Counted from the first letter of the stretch, positions 6,672 to 14,438 are shown. The stretch: DNA of 64,000 bases from CAVQHY01 sp963712465 (GCA_963712465.1 CAVQHY010000006.1:558001-622000), one strand, 5' to 3'. A program made the numbers and translations. Notes: generated by a model from the sequence alone, not told the origin.

Positions 6672-8036
6672 TCAGCCGGGGAGCTCCGCGAGCCGCTGCT
6701 CCAGGAAGCGCCGCTCGGCGTCGGCGTGGACGAGCTCGAGCGCTCGGTTGTAGGCGGCGCGCGCGTCGTCGGTGCGATCGAGCCGGCGCAGGAGCTCGGC
6801 CCGCGTCGCGTGCAGGTAGTGGTAGCCGTCGAGGTCCAGGCGCTCGACCAGGGCGAGGGCCGCCTCGACCTCGCCGGCTTCGGCGACCGCGGCGGCGTGG
6901 TTGAGCTCCACGACCGGCGAGCCCGTGATCCGGGCGAGCTCTCCGTAGAGGGCGGCGATCTGCGGCCAGTCGGCGGGCTCGTCGGCGTGCAGGGTGGCGA
7001 TCGCCGCCTGGAGCACGTAGGGGCCGCGCCCCCCGAGCGCGAGCGCGCGGTCGAGCGCGACCCGTCCCGCGGCGATCTGGCCAAGGTCCCAGAGCGAGCG
7101 ATCCTGGTCGCGCAGGAGGACGACCGTGCCGGCGGCAAATCGCGCGTCTCGCCGCGCGTCGTTGACCAGCATCAGGGCGAGGAGCCCGTGCGCCTCGGGC
7201 TCGTCGGGCATCAGCTCGACGAGCGCGCGCCCGAGCCGGATCGCCTCGGCGGCGAGATCTCCCCGGCCGCCGTAGCCCTCGTTGAAGATCAGGTAGACGA
7301 CGGCGAGAACGGCGGCCAGCCGGTCCGGAAGCAGATGCGCCGGCGGCACGCGAAACGGGATCCCGGCTGCCCTGATCTTGCGCTTCGCACGGACGAGCCG
7401 CTTGGCCATCGTCTCCTCGGGGACGAGGAAGGCGCGGGCGATCTCGTCCGTGCGCAGGCCGCCCAGCGTCCGCAGTGTGAGCGCGACCTGCGCGTTGAGC
7501 GCGAGCGCCGGATGGCAGCACGTGAAGAGAAGCTCGAGCCGCTCGTCCGGGATAGTCGTTTCCTCCACGTCGTCCTCCGTCGTCTGCGGGAGCTCGAGCA
7601 GGCGAGCCTTCGCGGCGAGCGTGCGGTCACGCCGGATGCGGTCGATCGCGCGGTTGCGCCCGGTCGTCACGAGCCAGGCGCGCGGATTGTCGGGCGTCCC
7701 GTCGCGGGGCCAGCGCTCGGCGGCGACGGCGAACGCCTCCTGGGCCGCCTCCTCGGCGAGGTCGAAGTCGCCGAGGAGGCCGATCAGGGCGGCGAGGACG
7801 CGCCCCCACTCGTCGCGAAAGACCTGCTCGACGATGGCTAGTGCTCCGTCCCGGGGGTCGCTTGATGATCCTGGCGCGCGAAAAGCAAGCCGGGCAAGGA
7901 CGCAGGGAGCCGCGATATGCAGACATATCGGGGCGACTGAGGACGCGGCCCGGCGCCGCTTTGCAGCCGCCCAGGGCGCGAGTGATTTCCGGGATGGAGC
8001 ACTAGTACTCCACGACGGGACGCACCTCGACCGCAC
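6672..8036 (-). CDS. ECF42-type sigma factor with TPR-like C terminus; 5' end disrupted by inserted element
   Basis: The native protein starts near 'IVEQVFRDEWGRVLAALIGLL' (about 7838): region 2 to 'RAWLVTTGRNRAIDRIRR', then region 4 'LTLRTLGGLRTDEIARAFLVPEETMAKRLVRAKRKIR', then the long helical C-terminal extension typical of the ECF42 (COG4941) group. ECF42 factors co-occur with DGPF/YCII proteins (established), and one lies directly upstream. The oddity is the start. Base 7838 is the left terminus of a 168-bp inverted-repeat element, and between the native coding region and the ATG at 8036 there is no in-frame ATG, GTG or TTG. Translation would have to begin inside the DGPF gene and read about 66 codons through the element, use a non-standard start, or the gene is dead. 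The given start is only the first canonical codon. Confidence 0.75.
   Translation of the reverse strand: MRSRCVPSWSTSAPSRKSLAPWAAAKRRRAASSVAPICLHIAAPCVLARLAFRAPGSSSDPRDGALAIVEQVFRDEWGRVLAALIGLLGDFDLAEEAAQEAFAVAAERWPRDGTPDNPRAWLVTTGRNRAIDRIRRDRTLAAKARLLELPQTTEDDVEETTIPDERLELLFTCCHPALALNAQVALTLRTLGGLRTDEIARAFLVPEETMAKRLVRAKRKIRAAGIPFRVPPAHLLPDRLAAVLAVVYLIFNEGYGGRGDLAAEAIRLGRALVELMPDEPEAHGLLALMLVNDARRDARFAAGTVVLLRDQDRSLWDLGQIAAGRVALDRALALGGRGPYVLQAAIATLHADEPADWPQIAALYGELARITGSPVVELNHAAAVAEAGEVEAALALVERLDLDGYHYLHATRAELLRRLDRTDDARAAYNRALELVHADAERRFLEQRLAELPG
7838..8005. mobile_element. MITE-like element, 168 bp with terminal inverted repeats
   Basis: The ends are CTAGTGCTCCGTCCCGG (7838-7854) and CCGGGATGGAGCACTAG (7989-8005), inverted repeats matching at 16 of 17 positions, each ending in the palindrome CTAG that may be a 4-bp target duplication. 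The interior folds back on itself: GCCGGGC pairs with GCCCGGC around an inner CGATATG-caga-CATATCG stem. No coding sequence. The right end supplies the TAG stop of the DGPF gene, and the left end cuts the sigma factor's N terminus. Non-autonomous mobilisation is inferred; no matching transposase is in the window. Confidence 0.7.
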
Positions 8037-8361
8037 CGCCCATTCGTGCCGCCGGGACCTGCGACGCCAGCTCGATCGCGGCGTCGAGGTCGTCGGCCTC
8101 GAAGAAGAGGTAGCCGCCGAGCGCCTCCTTGACGGCGACGAACGGACCGTCGGTGGTGAGCGTCTTGCCGTCCTGCACGCGCACGGTGGTGGCCGTCTCG
8201 GGAGGTTGCATCTGGACGCCCGGGCTGACGCCGGGAGTCTCGTTGATCGCCTGATACGCGCCGTAGATTGCGTTCTGCTCGTCCTCCGAAAGACGTGCCC
8301 ACTCCTCCGGCGAGTACGGCGTCGGGGCGTCGCCTTGATGGATCAGCAGCATGTACTTCAT
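8002..8361 (-). CDS. YCII-related DGPF-domain protein
   Basis: A 119-residue protein 'MKYMLLIHQGDAPTPYSPEEWARLSEDEQNAIYGAY...' with the family name motif D-G-P-F at 'LTTDGPFVAVKEALGGYLFFEADDLDAAIELASQVP'. YCII/DGPF proteins are ferredoxin-like dimers; those linked to ECF42 sigma factors are the characteristic genomic partner of that group and likely belong to its regulon, although their chemistry is unknown. The last codon is followed by TAG that belongs to the terminal CTAG of the inserted element. It is probably the first gene of the operon that continues with the sigma factor, PPOX protein and trmO. Confidence 0.9.
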   Translation of the reverse strand: MKYMLLIHQGDAPTPYSPEEWARLSEDEQNAIYGAYQAINETPGVSPGVQMQPPETATTVRVQDGKTLTTDGPFVAVKEALGGYLFFEADDLDAAIELASQVPAARMGGAVEVRPVVEY

Positions 8362-8460
8362 CGCGCTTCCTCCTGCTCGGGATGGTCGCCTCTAGACGAA
8401 CGACGGACGGGGAAATGGACACCCTCGCAACGCGAACGACGTCGGACTACCATCCGCCGA

Positions 8461-9030
8461 ATGGTGCCCGAGGCTGGGCTCGAGCGGACCGAGGCGGGGC
8501 TTGCGCCGGCGGGCGGAGGGTGGTTCGTCCTGAACGCGCGTGAAGCGCGCTGGAACCACCGTCCGGGCCGGGGGGAGAGCCTGTCCTTCACCGGCGCGAC
8601 CGACTTCGAGGCCGAGACGTACTTCCCGCAGCTCGGCGTCAACCTGTTCGTCCTCGGGCCGGGCGAGGCGATCGGGCTGTACCACTGGGAGGCCGATCAG
8701 GAGGACTTCCTCGTGCTCCACGGCGAGGCGCTCCTGATCGTCGAGGGCCGGGAGCGGCCGTTGCGGCAGTGGGACTTCGTGCACTGTCCCCCCGGGACGA
8801 GGCACATGATCCTCGGAGCCGGCGACGGCCACTGCGCCGTCCTCGCGATGGGCGCGCGTGAGCACGTCGACGAGAACTGCAACGGAGGCGGGTACGTCGT
8901 CGACGAGGTCGCGCTTCGTCACGGGGTCGGCGTCGAGGAGGAGACGAGCGACGCGGAGCTCGCCTACGCGCGCTTTCCGGAGTCGGAGCCCACGCCCTAT
9001 CGCAACGGCTGGCTACCTGCCGGCCCCTGA
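8461..9030 (+). CDS. Cupin-domain protein
   Basis: A 189-residue protein with a single cupin barrel: 'GEAIGLYHWEADQEDFLVLHGEALLIVEGRERPLRQWDFVHCPPGTRHMILG'. This contains cupin motif 1 with H (YHWE...E) and the second-motif H (PGTRH) as likely metal ligands. The N-terminal 'GGWFVLNAREARWNHRPGRGESLSF' and the C-terminal tail are typical of a common actinobacterial cupin subfamily without known substrate. It is transcribed divergently from the DGPF gene, with a 99-bp shared region. It starts at ATG 8461; the frame is open further upstream without homology. Confidence 0.85.
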   Translation: MVPEAGLERTEAGLAPAGGGWFVLNAREARWNHRPGRGESLSFTGATDFEAETYFPQLGVNLFVLGPGEAIGLYHWEADQEDFLVLHGEALLIVEGRERPLRQWDFVHCPPGTRHMILGAGDGHCAVLAMGAREHVDENCNGGGYVVDEVALRHGVGVEEETSDAELAYARFPESEPTPYRNGWLPAGP

Positions 9031-9038
9031 GCCTCTCG

Positions 9039-9072
9039 CGCCGAGTCGAGACGGCGGGTTGCGACTCCGGCG
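9039..9072. terminator. Imperfect hairpin between convergent genes
   Basis: CGCCGAGTCG pairs with CGACTCCGGCG (one bulged C) around a 13-base loop, between the cupin stop and the stop of the small barrel gene. A plausible bidirectional terminator. Confidence 0.45.
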
Positions 9073-9372
9073 TCAGAGCTCGCGGCGAAAGACGACCTCG
9101 TACAGCTCGACCGACGTTCGCTGCATCGTCGCGTCCTCCGGGCTCATGGAGTTGAGCGCCTCGTCGCCGCGTCGCATTCCCTCCTCGCTGTCGAAGAGGG
9201 TGACGGCGAGACCGCCCCCGCTCTGGCGATCGACGAGAAACCACACGCCCTTGACGTCCTCGAGCCCTGGAGGCGGTCCACCTTGGAGATCGGCCTCGAC
9301 CTGATTCCTCAGACGGTCGATCGCCTCCTGGTCGCCGGCAGCTCCCTCGAACTTCGCGATGCGAGCGAACAT
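9073..9372 (-). CDS. Small dimeric-barrel (ABM-like) protein, paralogue 2
   Basis: A 99-residue protein 'MFARIAKFEGAAGDQEAIDRLRNQVEADLQ' with 'GVWFLVDRQSGGGLAVTLFDSEEGMRRGDEALNSM' and the ending 'SVELYEVVFRREL'. It is the closest relative of the protein at 5427-5726 in this window, same length and strand. The ATG at 9372 is chosen because it gives the same N terminus as the paralogue; an in-frame ATG 18 codons upstream would add a non-homologous basic peptide. Function unknown. Confidence 0.8.
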   Translation of the reverse strand: MFARIAKFEGAAGDQEAIDRLRNQVEADLQGGPPPGLEDVKGVWFLVDRQSGGGLAVTLFDSEEGMRRGDEALNSMSPEDATMQRTSVELYEVVFRREL

Positions 9373-9462
9373 CGTTCGTCTCCTCCTTGTCGTGGTGGCG
9401 GTCCCGGAGGCTAGGGGAGCGAGCACGTTCGCTGTCGGCGACTGCTACCGGAACGAGACCCG

Positions 9463-9990
9463 TCAGAGCGTCCGGTAGAAGACCGTCGTCGCTGAGAGCC
9501 CGCCGGACGGCTGGAAGGAGTAGTCCGGAATCGCGCCGACGCGTACCCAACCCATGCGCGCGTACAGGCGCTCGGCGTCGCTGCCGGTGTTCGTGTCCAG
9601 CACGAGGAGCGTCTTCCCGCAGTCCTGTGCCGTCTGCTCGGCCGCCCGGAGGAGCGCCTCGCCGAGCCCCCTGCGGCGGGCTCGCCGATGGACGAGCATC
9701 TTCGACAGGTTCGCCCGGTGCGGCTGGTTCTCCGGCTGGTCGAGCTCGAGCTGAACCGTGCCGACGATGCCGGTGTCGTCCTCCGCCACGAGCAGCGCGC
9801 GCTCACCCGCCGCGACGCCGGCGGCCACGCGGCGCCAGAACGCCCGCGCCTTCACCGGGGCGAGCGGATGCATGAAGCTCACCCCCGCGCCGCCGGCGAT
9901 GCAGTCGATCAGCACCTCGGCCAGCGCCTCGATCTGGGCCTCGTCGACCGACTCGAGCCTGCGGATGGTCGTGTCCGGCGGGGTGCTCAC
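9463..9990 (-). CDS. GNAT-family N-acetyltransferase
   Basis: A 175-residue GNAT protein: 'ALLVAEDDTGIVGTVQLELDQPENQPHRANLSKMLVHRRARRRGLGEALLRAAEQTA' holds beta4 and the acetyl-CoA pyrophosphate loop (R-R-x-x-x-R-R-G-L-G), followed by 'GKTLLVLDTNTGSDAERLYARMGWVRVGAIPDYS' as beta5-alpha4. Acceptor substrate unknown; similar proteins are often annotated as small-molecule or antibiotic acetyltransferases. GTG start at 9990. Confidence 0.9.
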   Translation of the reverse strand: MSTPPDTTIRRLESVDEAQIEALAEVLIDCIAGGAGVSFMHPLAPVKARAFWRRVAAGVAAGERALLVAEDDTGIVGTVQLELDQPENQPHRANLSKMLVHRRARRRGLGEALLRAAEQTAQDCGKTLLVLDTNTGSDAERLYARMGWVRVGAIPDYSFQPSGGLSATTVFYRTL

Positions 9991-10082
9991 GTCGTCTCGA
10001 CGATCCGCATCCGTGTCGAATCGCCAGGCGTGGGCGTTTCCATCTTCGGGGCATGGTGCCTGAGCGCCGATCTGTTGGATTG

Positions 10083-10499
10083 CTAGAACTCCTCGGACTG
10101 CGGCAGGTCGTCGGTGATCTCGAACCATGGCGCCTTCGAGCCGACGAAGATGTGATCGGTCGGCCGGATACTTGGGTCGTCGGCGAGTGACCCCATCGCA
10201 ACGTGTACGTAGGCACCGTCGCGTACTACCGAGTACAGGAGGGAGCCGCAGATCCCGCACCGTGTGTGGTTCGCGTTGTCATCACCCCAGACGAGCAGCG
10301 AGTCGGCTCCTTCGATGATCTCGAGCTTGTCGCGGTCGATCCCGGCGAACGCCTTGAAGGCCGAGCCCGTCGCTGCGCGGCAGTTCGAACAATGGCAGTT
10401 GCCCGCGTACAAGAACTCGTTGGGCACGCGGTAGCGAACCGCCTCACACTCGCACTTCCCGATGAGCATCCGGGTGATCGCGCTGCCTCCGGTCGACAT
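10083..10499 (-). CDS. GFA/CENP-V-type zinc protein
   Basis: A 138-residue protein of the Gfa-like family: 'GKCECEAVRYRV' (C-x-C), 'GNCHCSNCRAATGSAFKAFAGI' (C-x-C-x2-C) and 'HTRCGICGSLLYS' (C-x2-C) supply the zinc-binding cysteines in the family's order. The family was named for glutathione-dependent formaldehyde activation, but most members have other or unknown substrates. ATG at 10499 with a GGAG site upstream. Confidence 0.9.
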   Translation of the reverse strand: MSTGGSAITRMLIGKCECEAVRYRVPNEFLYAGNCHCSNCRAATGSAFKAFAGIDRDKLEIIEGADSLLVWGDDNANHTRCGICGSLLYSVVRDGAYVHVAMGSLADDPSIRPTDHIFVGSKAPWFEITDDLPQSEEF

Positions 10500-10703
10500 G
10501 TCCCTCTCCTGTGTCGCGTGCTGATCGAGGCGCCCGACCTCCTGCCTGGCCGTGCCGTCCCTCCATCTCGCCTTTGACGTCGGCAGCGCCGAGAACTCAT
10601 CGTGGGTGCACGAACCGCGAAGCCCGGTTTCCCGGGCCTCGCGGCGTCTCCGCGTCTGGAACGAGCTCCGACGAACAGGTCCCGGGCGAGCCGCCCTGTC
10701 CGG

Positions 10704-10976
10704 CTAGGCGTCGTACGTGCCGCCGAGCTCCGCGGCCTGGGGCCTGCCCTTGTGCCCGGCCTCCTGCATGATCGGGGGGACCTCGGGGTCGGAGACGAAG
10801 CTCTGCCAGCCCTCCGCATCCCAGTCGAAGAGCACCCAGACGCGGTCGTCCTCATTGGGATCGCGAAAGACGTGCGAGCCCTTGGACCCGTGCTGCTTTC
10901 GCTTTTCCGCGCCCTTGGTCGAGAAGATCTCCACGAAGCGGTCGAAATCCTCTACCTGCGTCGTTGCCAGGATCAT
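10704..10976 (-). CDS. Small conserved protein, possible dimeric alpha/beta barrel
   Basis: A 90-residue protein 'MILATTQVEDFDRFVEIFSTKGAEKRKQHGSKGSHVFRDPNEDDRVWVLFDWDAEGWQSFVSDPEVPPIM...'. The alternation of short strands and helices and the phrase 'VWVLFDWDAEGWQSFVSDPEV' resemble ABM-like ferredoxin-fold proteins. No catalytic motif is recognisable. The start at 10976 is set by the conserved-looking N terminus and an AGGAGAGG site upstream. 204 bases with no recognisable feature separate its stop from the GFA start. Confidence 0.7.
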   Translation of the reverse strand: MILATTQVEDFDRFVEIFSTKGAEKRKQHGSKGSHVFRDPNEDDRVWVLFDWDAEGWQSFVSDPEVPPIMQEAGHKGRPQAAELGGTYDA

Positions 10977-11241
10977 CCCTCTCCTCCTCTGTCGTCCTCG
11001 GCGCCGCTGCTCGACGCCGATGGTGAGTATGCGCCCCGGGACTTCCGCGCCGACGCGCGCGTTAGTAGTACCCGACAAGGCGAGGGTGCTGCAGGGTGGG
11101 GCGCGGCGGGCGGCACGCTCGGCGAGCTGTTGTTTCGTCTCCTCGTCGACGTTCTGCCGGAGACTTCTGCACGGCGGATGCTCACGGCTTTCGGCCTGTC
11201 TGTAAGACTGCGCACATGCCCTCGGCCAGAAGGGAGCGAGC

Positions 11242-12048
11242 ATGCCGCAGATCGACGTAGACGGACTCACGATCAACTACGACGTGCAGGGAGAAGGCGA
11301 ACCGCTCCTGCTGATCCCTTACCTGTCTGCCGATCACGCTTGCTATGCGTTTCAGCTGCCGGCCTACACGGAGCACTTCAGCTGCATCGCGCTGGACCTT
11401 CCCGGCACGGGCGAGAGCGACAAACCCGCCGGGCCGTACTCGACCGAGGTCTATGCCGACCAGGTGGCCGCCTTCCTCGGCGCCATCGGGGTCGAGCAGG
11501 CCCACGTCGCGGGGGTCTCGCTCGGCGCGGCGGTGGGCATGCACCTCGCCGCCCGCCATCCGGACCGCGTCCGCTCGCTCTCACTGCACAGCGCGTGGGA
11601 CACCAGCGATCTCTATCTGACAACCATCGTCGAGCTCTGGCGGACGGTCGCGTCCACGCTGCCGAGCGTGGCGGACACCGTGATCCAGGCCATCTTCCCG
11701 CTGTGCTTCACACCCGAGATGTACGTCAACCGGCCGGAGTTCGCGGACACGCTGGCGGACTTCGTGCGCAGCCGCCCCGCCCAGCCGCTGGACGCGTTCC
11801 TCGCCCAGACCGAGGCGGCCATGGCGAACGACGCGAGCCCGATTCTGGGCGAGATCGGCGTTCCGACCCTGATCACGGTCGGAGCGCGCGACCTCGTCTG
11901 CTCGCCACGCTTCGCCGAGCGGATCAACAGCAGGATTGCCGGGAGCGAACTGGTGGTCTTCGAGCACCTATCGCACGGCGGGCTGCACGAGGACCCCGAG
12001 TCCTTCAACCGCGCGACGCTCGACTTCCTGCAGCGTCAGCGCTCGTGA
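11242..12048 (+). CDS. Alpha/beta hydrolase
   Basis: A 268-residue alpha/beta-fold hydrolase. The N-terminal 'MPQIDVDGLTINYDVQGEGEPLLLIPYL' is followed by 'CIALDLPGTGESDKPAGPYS', the nucleophile elbow 'VAGVSLGAAVGMHLAARHP' (G-x-S-x-G), the acid candidate in 'TLITVGARDLVCSP' and the C-terminal His in 'LSHGGLHEDPESF'. The family includes lactonases, peroxidase-like and C-C hydrolases; the substrate is not predictable. A GGGAGCG site lies before the ATG. The 265 bases upstream hold no recognisable gene. Confidence 0.93.
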   Translation: MPQIDVDGLTINYDVQGEGEPLLLIPYLSADHACYAFQLPAYTEHFSCIALDLPGTGESDKPAGPYSTEVYADQVAAFLGAIGVEQAHVAGVSLGAAVGMHLAARHPDRVRSLSLHSAWDTSDLYLTTIVELWRTVASTLPSVADTVIQAIFPLCFTPEMYVNRPEFADTLADFVRSRPAQPLDAFLAQTEAAMANDASPILGEIGVPTLITVGARDLVCSPRFAERINSRIAGSELVVFEHLSHGGLHEDPESFNRATLDFLQRQRS

Positions 12049-12117
12049 CGCCCACGCCGCGTTCGCGACCCTGGGACGCCTGAGCCCGAGGGCTATTGCG
12101 GCGACGGACGGTAGGTC

Positions 12118-12525
12118 TTACTCGGCGGCGAGTCGGTCGAGGAACGCACGAGCGGTCTCGATCGGGAGGTTGTCGGCGAGCTCGAGCAGGTGTTGGTCGC
12201 CGGAGACGAGGACGGCACGCGCGCATTCGGCGAGCGCGAGCAGGTAGTCGTCGCCGGGGTCGGCTGACCGGTGGGCGCCAGCCGGCGGGTCGGCGGTGGC
12301 GATAGCTTCGAAACCGAGCAGGGATAGGAACTCGGCCGCCTCGTCAGCGGGGATGCGGCGGCGGAGCTTCGGGTAGGCGAGCGCGCGCTCGAGTTCCGCG
12401 ATCAGCGTCTCCGAGACTACGAGCTCGAACTCGCCGCTGAGCCAGCGGCGGAGGATCTGGGCGGGCGCCCCGCTGGGGGAGAGCAGCGCGGCTATCAGGA
12501 CGTTGGGATCGAGGACGGCGCGCAC
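12118..12525 (-). CDS. PIN-family toxin (TIGR00305-like)
   Basis: A 135-residue protein: 'RAVLDPNVLIAALLSPSGAPAQILRRWLSGEFELVVSETLIAELERAL' carries the first acidic residues (D6, E44 or so), and 'DPGDDYLLALAECARAVLVSGDQHLLEL' carries the later Asp residues (DD and GD). This is the signature of the 'putative toxin-antitoxin system toxin component, PIN family'. Its GTG start directly abuts the TGA of the RHH antitoxin, so the two are translationally coupled. Predicted Mg2+-dependent RNase; target unknown. Confidence 0.87.
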   Translation of the reverse strand: MRAVLDPNVLIAALLSPSGAPAQILRRWLSGEFELVVSETLIAELERALAYPKLRRRIPADEAAEFLSLLGFEAIATADPPAGAHRSADPGDDYLLALAECARAVLVSGDQHLLELADNLPIETARAFLDRLAAE

Positions 12526-12756
12526 TCAGCGGCTGCGTGGCCGCGTCTTGTGCTGGGCCTCGACGGCGAGCGCGAGCGCGTCGTCCTCACCGATGTCGTC
12601 GCTCTGCCAAAGACGATCGAGCAGGTCGAGGCCGAGCTCCCGACGCAAAGCGCCCTCGATCACCTCGCTGTCACCCTTGCCGGTACGCGCCCCTCGCACC
12701 TTCACCGCCCGCAGAACTTCCTCGTCGATCGTCAGCGTGGTCCTCACCCTTGCCAT
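12526..12756 (-). CDS. Ribbon-helix-helix antitoxin
   Basis: A 76-residue protein 'MARVRTTLTIDEEVLRAVKVRGARTGKGDSEVIEGALRRELG': the beta-strand 'RTTLTIDEEVL' plus two helices are the CopG/Arc-type RHH fold that dimerises and binds DNA. The acidic C-terminal part ('QSDDIGEDDALALAVEAQH') would wrap the PIN toxin. The ATG at 12756 lies 6 bases after a TATGAT -10 element, so the mRNA is probably leaderless. It probably represses itself through the 36-bp palindrome immediately upstream. Confidence 0.85.
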   Translation of the reverse strand: MARVRTTLTIDEEVLRAVKVRGARTGKGDSEVIEGALRRELGLDLLDRLWQSDDIGEDDALALAVEAQHKTRPRSR

Positions 12757-12760
12757 TTCC

Positions 12761-12796
12761 GCATCATAGCGTCAATGTGCATTGACGCTAAGATGC
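12761..12796 (-). promoter_or_regulatory. 36-bp palindromic operator with -10 element for the RHH/PIN module
   Basis: An inverted repeat with arms GCATCATAGCGTCAATG and CATTGACGCTAAGATGC, complementary at 16 of 17 positions apart from one symmetric A/A mismatch, around a central TG. On the minus strand it contains TATGAT (12768-12763), 6 bases before the antitoxin ATG. RHH dimers typically bind such repeats cooperatively; repression of the leaderless promoter is the inferred role. Confidence 0.7.
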
Positions 12797-12817
12797 AAGT
12801 ACCTGCGGATCGAGCAT

Positions 12818-12864
12818 GACCCTCTGACGGACTCGAACCGCCGACTCTCTCCTTACCACGGAGC
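12818..12864 (-). repeat. tRNA-Thr(GGT) 3'-half remnant (candidate att site)
   Basis: Read on the minus strand, this stretch has an anticodon arm CTCC-GTGGTAA-GGAG with anticodon GGT, a T arm GGCGG-TTCGAGT-CCGTC and a 3' acceptor-like strand AGAGGGT. The 20 bases from CCTCTGACGG to ACTCGAACCG are identical to the intact tRNA-Thr at 40359-40431 and in the same orientation. No proper D arm or 5' acceptor strand exists. This is either a decayed tRNA or the far attachment site of an island integrated in tRNA-Thr. Confidence 0.6.
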
Positions 12865-12900
12865 TCTCACCGCAACCGGTGGCAACCGACGGCTACGGAC

Positions 12901-13635
12901 TTGGCCGGTCATGCTTCCCCACACGTGCACCAGGCGAGTCCAGAGAACCCAGAGGAGGCCGTCGCGGCTCGAGGGGCGGACCGAGTCTTCATCGAGCCGC
13001 GCTGGCCGGTCGCGCTCGTGTTCGGCCTCTTCATCGTCATCACGATCGTGTTGCGCCTGGTCGAGCCTCACCGGGAGTCGCTAGGGCCGCCTTGGCTCGT
13101 CCCAGCCATCGAGATCGCGTTGCTGGTCGTTTTGCTGGCTGCCGATCCGGCCCACGTGAGCGGGCGTAGGCACTGGCTCCGCCCGGTCTCCATCGCGCTC
13201 GTGGTGGCGCTGGCGGTCGTGGCCTTAATCTCCACCGGCGTGCTGATCACCCAGCTGATCCAGGGCGGGAAGGTGACAGAGTCGGCGACCACGCTGCTTG
13301 CCTCGGGCGCGTTGATCTGGCTCGGCAACTGCCTGATCTTCGGGCTCCTCTACTGGCTGCTCGACAGCGGTGGGCCCTACGCGCGGTACCTGGGGGAGCG
13401 CGAGTTTCCCGACTTCGCGTTCACGCACCAGCTGAGCCCCGAGCTCGCCCCACCCGGATGGCGGCCGCAGTACGTCGACTACCTGATCCTCGGCCTGACC
13501 ACGAGTACTGCGTTCAGCCCCACCGATGTCATGCCCATGGCTCGCTGGGCCAAGCTGACCATGGCGCTTCAGTCCTTGATCTCGTTGCTGGTCATCGGCT
13601 TGGTGATCGCCCGGGCCGTCAACATCTTCGCGTAG
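12901..13635 (+). CDS. Multi-pass membrane protein, DUF1345-like C terminus
   Basis: A 244-residue protein with about five or six predicted membrane helices: 'WPVALVFGLFIVITIVLRLV', 'AIEIALLVVLLAA', 'SIALVVALAVVALISTGVLI', 'GALIWLGNCLIFGLLYWLL' and 'LTMALQSLISLLVIGLVIARAV'. The C-terminal 'YVDYLILGLTTSTAFSPTDVMPMARWAKLTMALQS' resembles DUF1345-type or two-helix channel-like segments (re-entrant 'TTSTAFSPTD' before the last helix), but lacks a K+ selectivity filter. Function unknown. It starts at TTG or a nearby codon, just inside the island boundary. It converges on the next gene with stops one base apart. Confidence 0.7.
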   Translation: MAGHASPHVHQASPENPEEAVAARGADRVFIEPRWPVALVFGLFIVITIVLRLVEPHRESLGPPWLVPAIEIALLVVLLAADPAHVSGRRHWLRPVSIALVVALAVVALISTGVLITQLIQGGKVTESATTLLASGALIWLGNCLIFGLLYWLLDSGGPYARYLGEREFPDFAFTHQLSPELAPPGWRPQYVDYLILGLTTSTAFSPTDVMPMARWAKLTMALQSLISLLVIGLVIARAVNIFA

Positions 13636-13636
13636 C

Positions 13637-14278
13637 TCAGGCCGACACGCTGACCGGGAAGGTTGCGATCCAGACGACCGTCCCGATGAAGAGCGCCCAG
13701 CCGATTCCGAGCACGACGATACGCCCCGATCGCATGTGCAACCGCGTGCTGATGCCCGCGAAGAAGAGCGAGGCCGCGAAGAGGACGACTGCCAGCAGGT
13801 AGTTGTCGGCTCGCTGGATGGCCGCCTTCACCAGCTGCGACTGGACCGCTGCCTCCGCTTCCAGGCGGTCGGCCTCGGCGTTTGCGGCGAGCTTGTACTC
13901 GGGCATTGCGAAGGGAGAGAGAGGCGCCTCTGTGTTCGTCCTCGGCTTGGTTGCAACCCAGGCGTCGAAAGCAGGCTTGAACTCGGGCCGGAACCGCCGC
14001 TCGTAGAAGTCCGCCAGCTTCGTCTCTCCCCGCGCGTACGCGTCCACCCACTGCGTGAAGACGGCGACGTCGATCTGGGCGTCCCGGTTGGCGACGTTCG
14101 ACGCTCGGGTCGACTCGACGCGCGCCGCGATCGACGCGCTCTGGGCCTCGGCCTGTCTGCCGTGCCAGCTGGCCGACTGGTAGCTGGCCCAGGCGATAGC
14201 CACGGCCGCGAACGTCAGGAGCACCGTCGCGGCCAGCTCGAGTCGGCGATCGGCGTGCGTCTCGGGCGTGGTAGTCAC
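13637..14278 (-). CDS. Predicted membrane protein with coiled central domain
   Basis: A 213-residue protein: one N-terminal helix 'LAATVLLTFAAVAIAWASY', then a long non-membrane helical section (residues about 38-150, 'SASWHGRQAEAQSASIAARVESTRASN...EADRLEAEAAVQ'), then two C-terminal helices 'YLLAVVLFAASLFFAGIST' and 'IVVLGIGWALFIGTVVWIATF'. It is reminiscent of small uncharacterised actinobacterial proteins. Its function is unknown. Confidence 0.65.
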   Translation of the reverse strand: MTTTPETHADRRLELAATVLLTFAAVAIAWASYQSASWHGRQAEAQSASIAARVESTRASNVANRDAQIDVAVFTQWVDAYARGETKLADFYERRFRPEFKPAFDAWVATKPRTNTEAPLSPFAMPEYKLAANAEADRLEAEAAVQSQLVKAAIQRADNYLLAVVLFAASLFFAGISTRLHMRSGRIVVLGIGWALFIGTVVWIATFPVSVSA

Positions 14279-14438
14279 CGTGCGGCCCCTCCGCGCCAGC
14301 GCACGTTCCGGGCCTGCGGGCCCTCGAGCCGGGAGGCCCGGGATGGCTCATGGACGGGGCGTTCACATTTGACCATCGGACGGCGGGACGACGATACTCG
14401 TGCCCGGGGGCAGCATGCGAAGCGAGGAGGGGCACGCA

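Noticed and set aside
12818..12864. A functional second tRNA-Thr
   Set aside because: The 5' acceptor strand and a proper D arm are missing, so it cannot fold as a complete tRNA.
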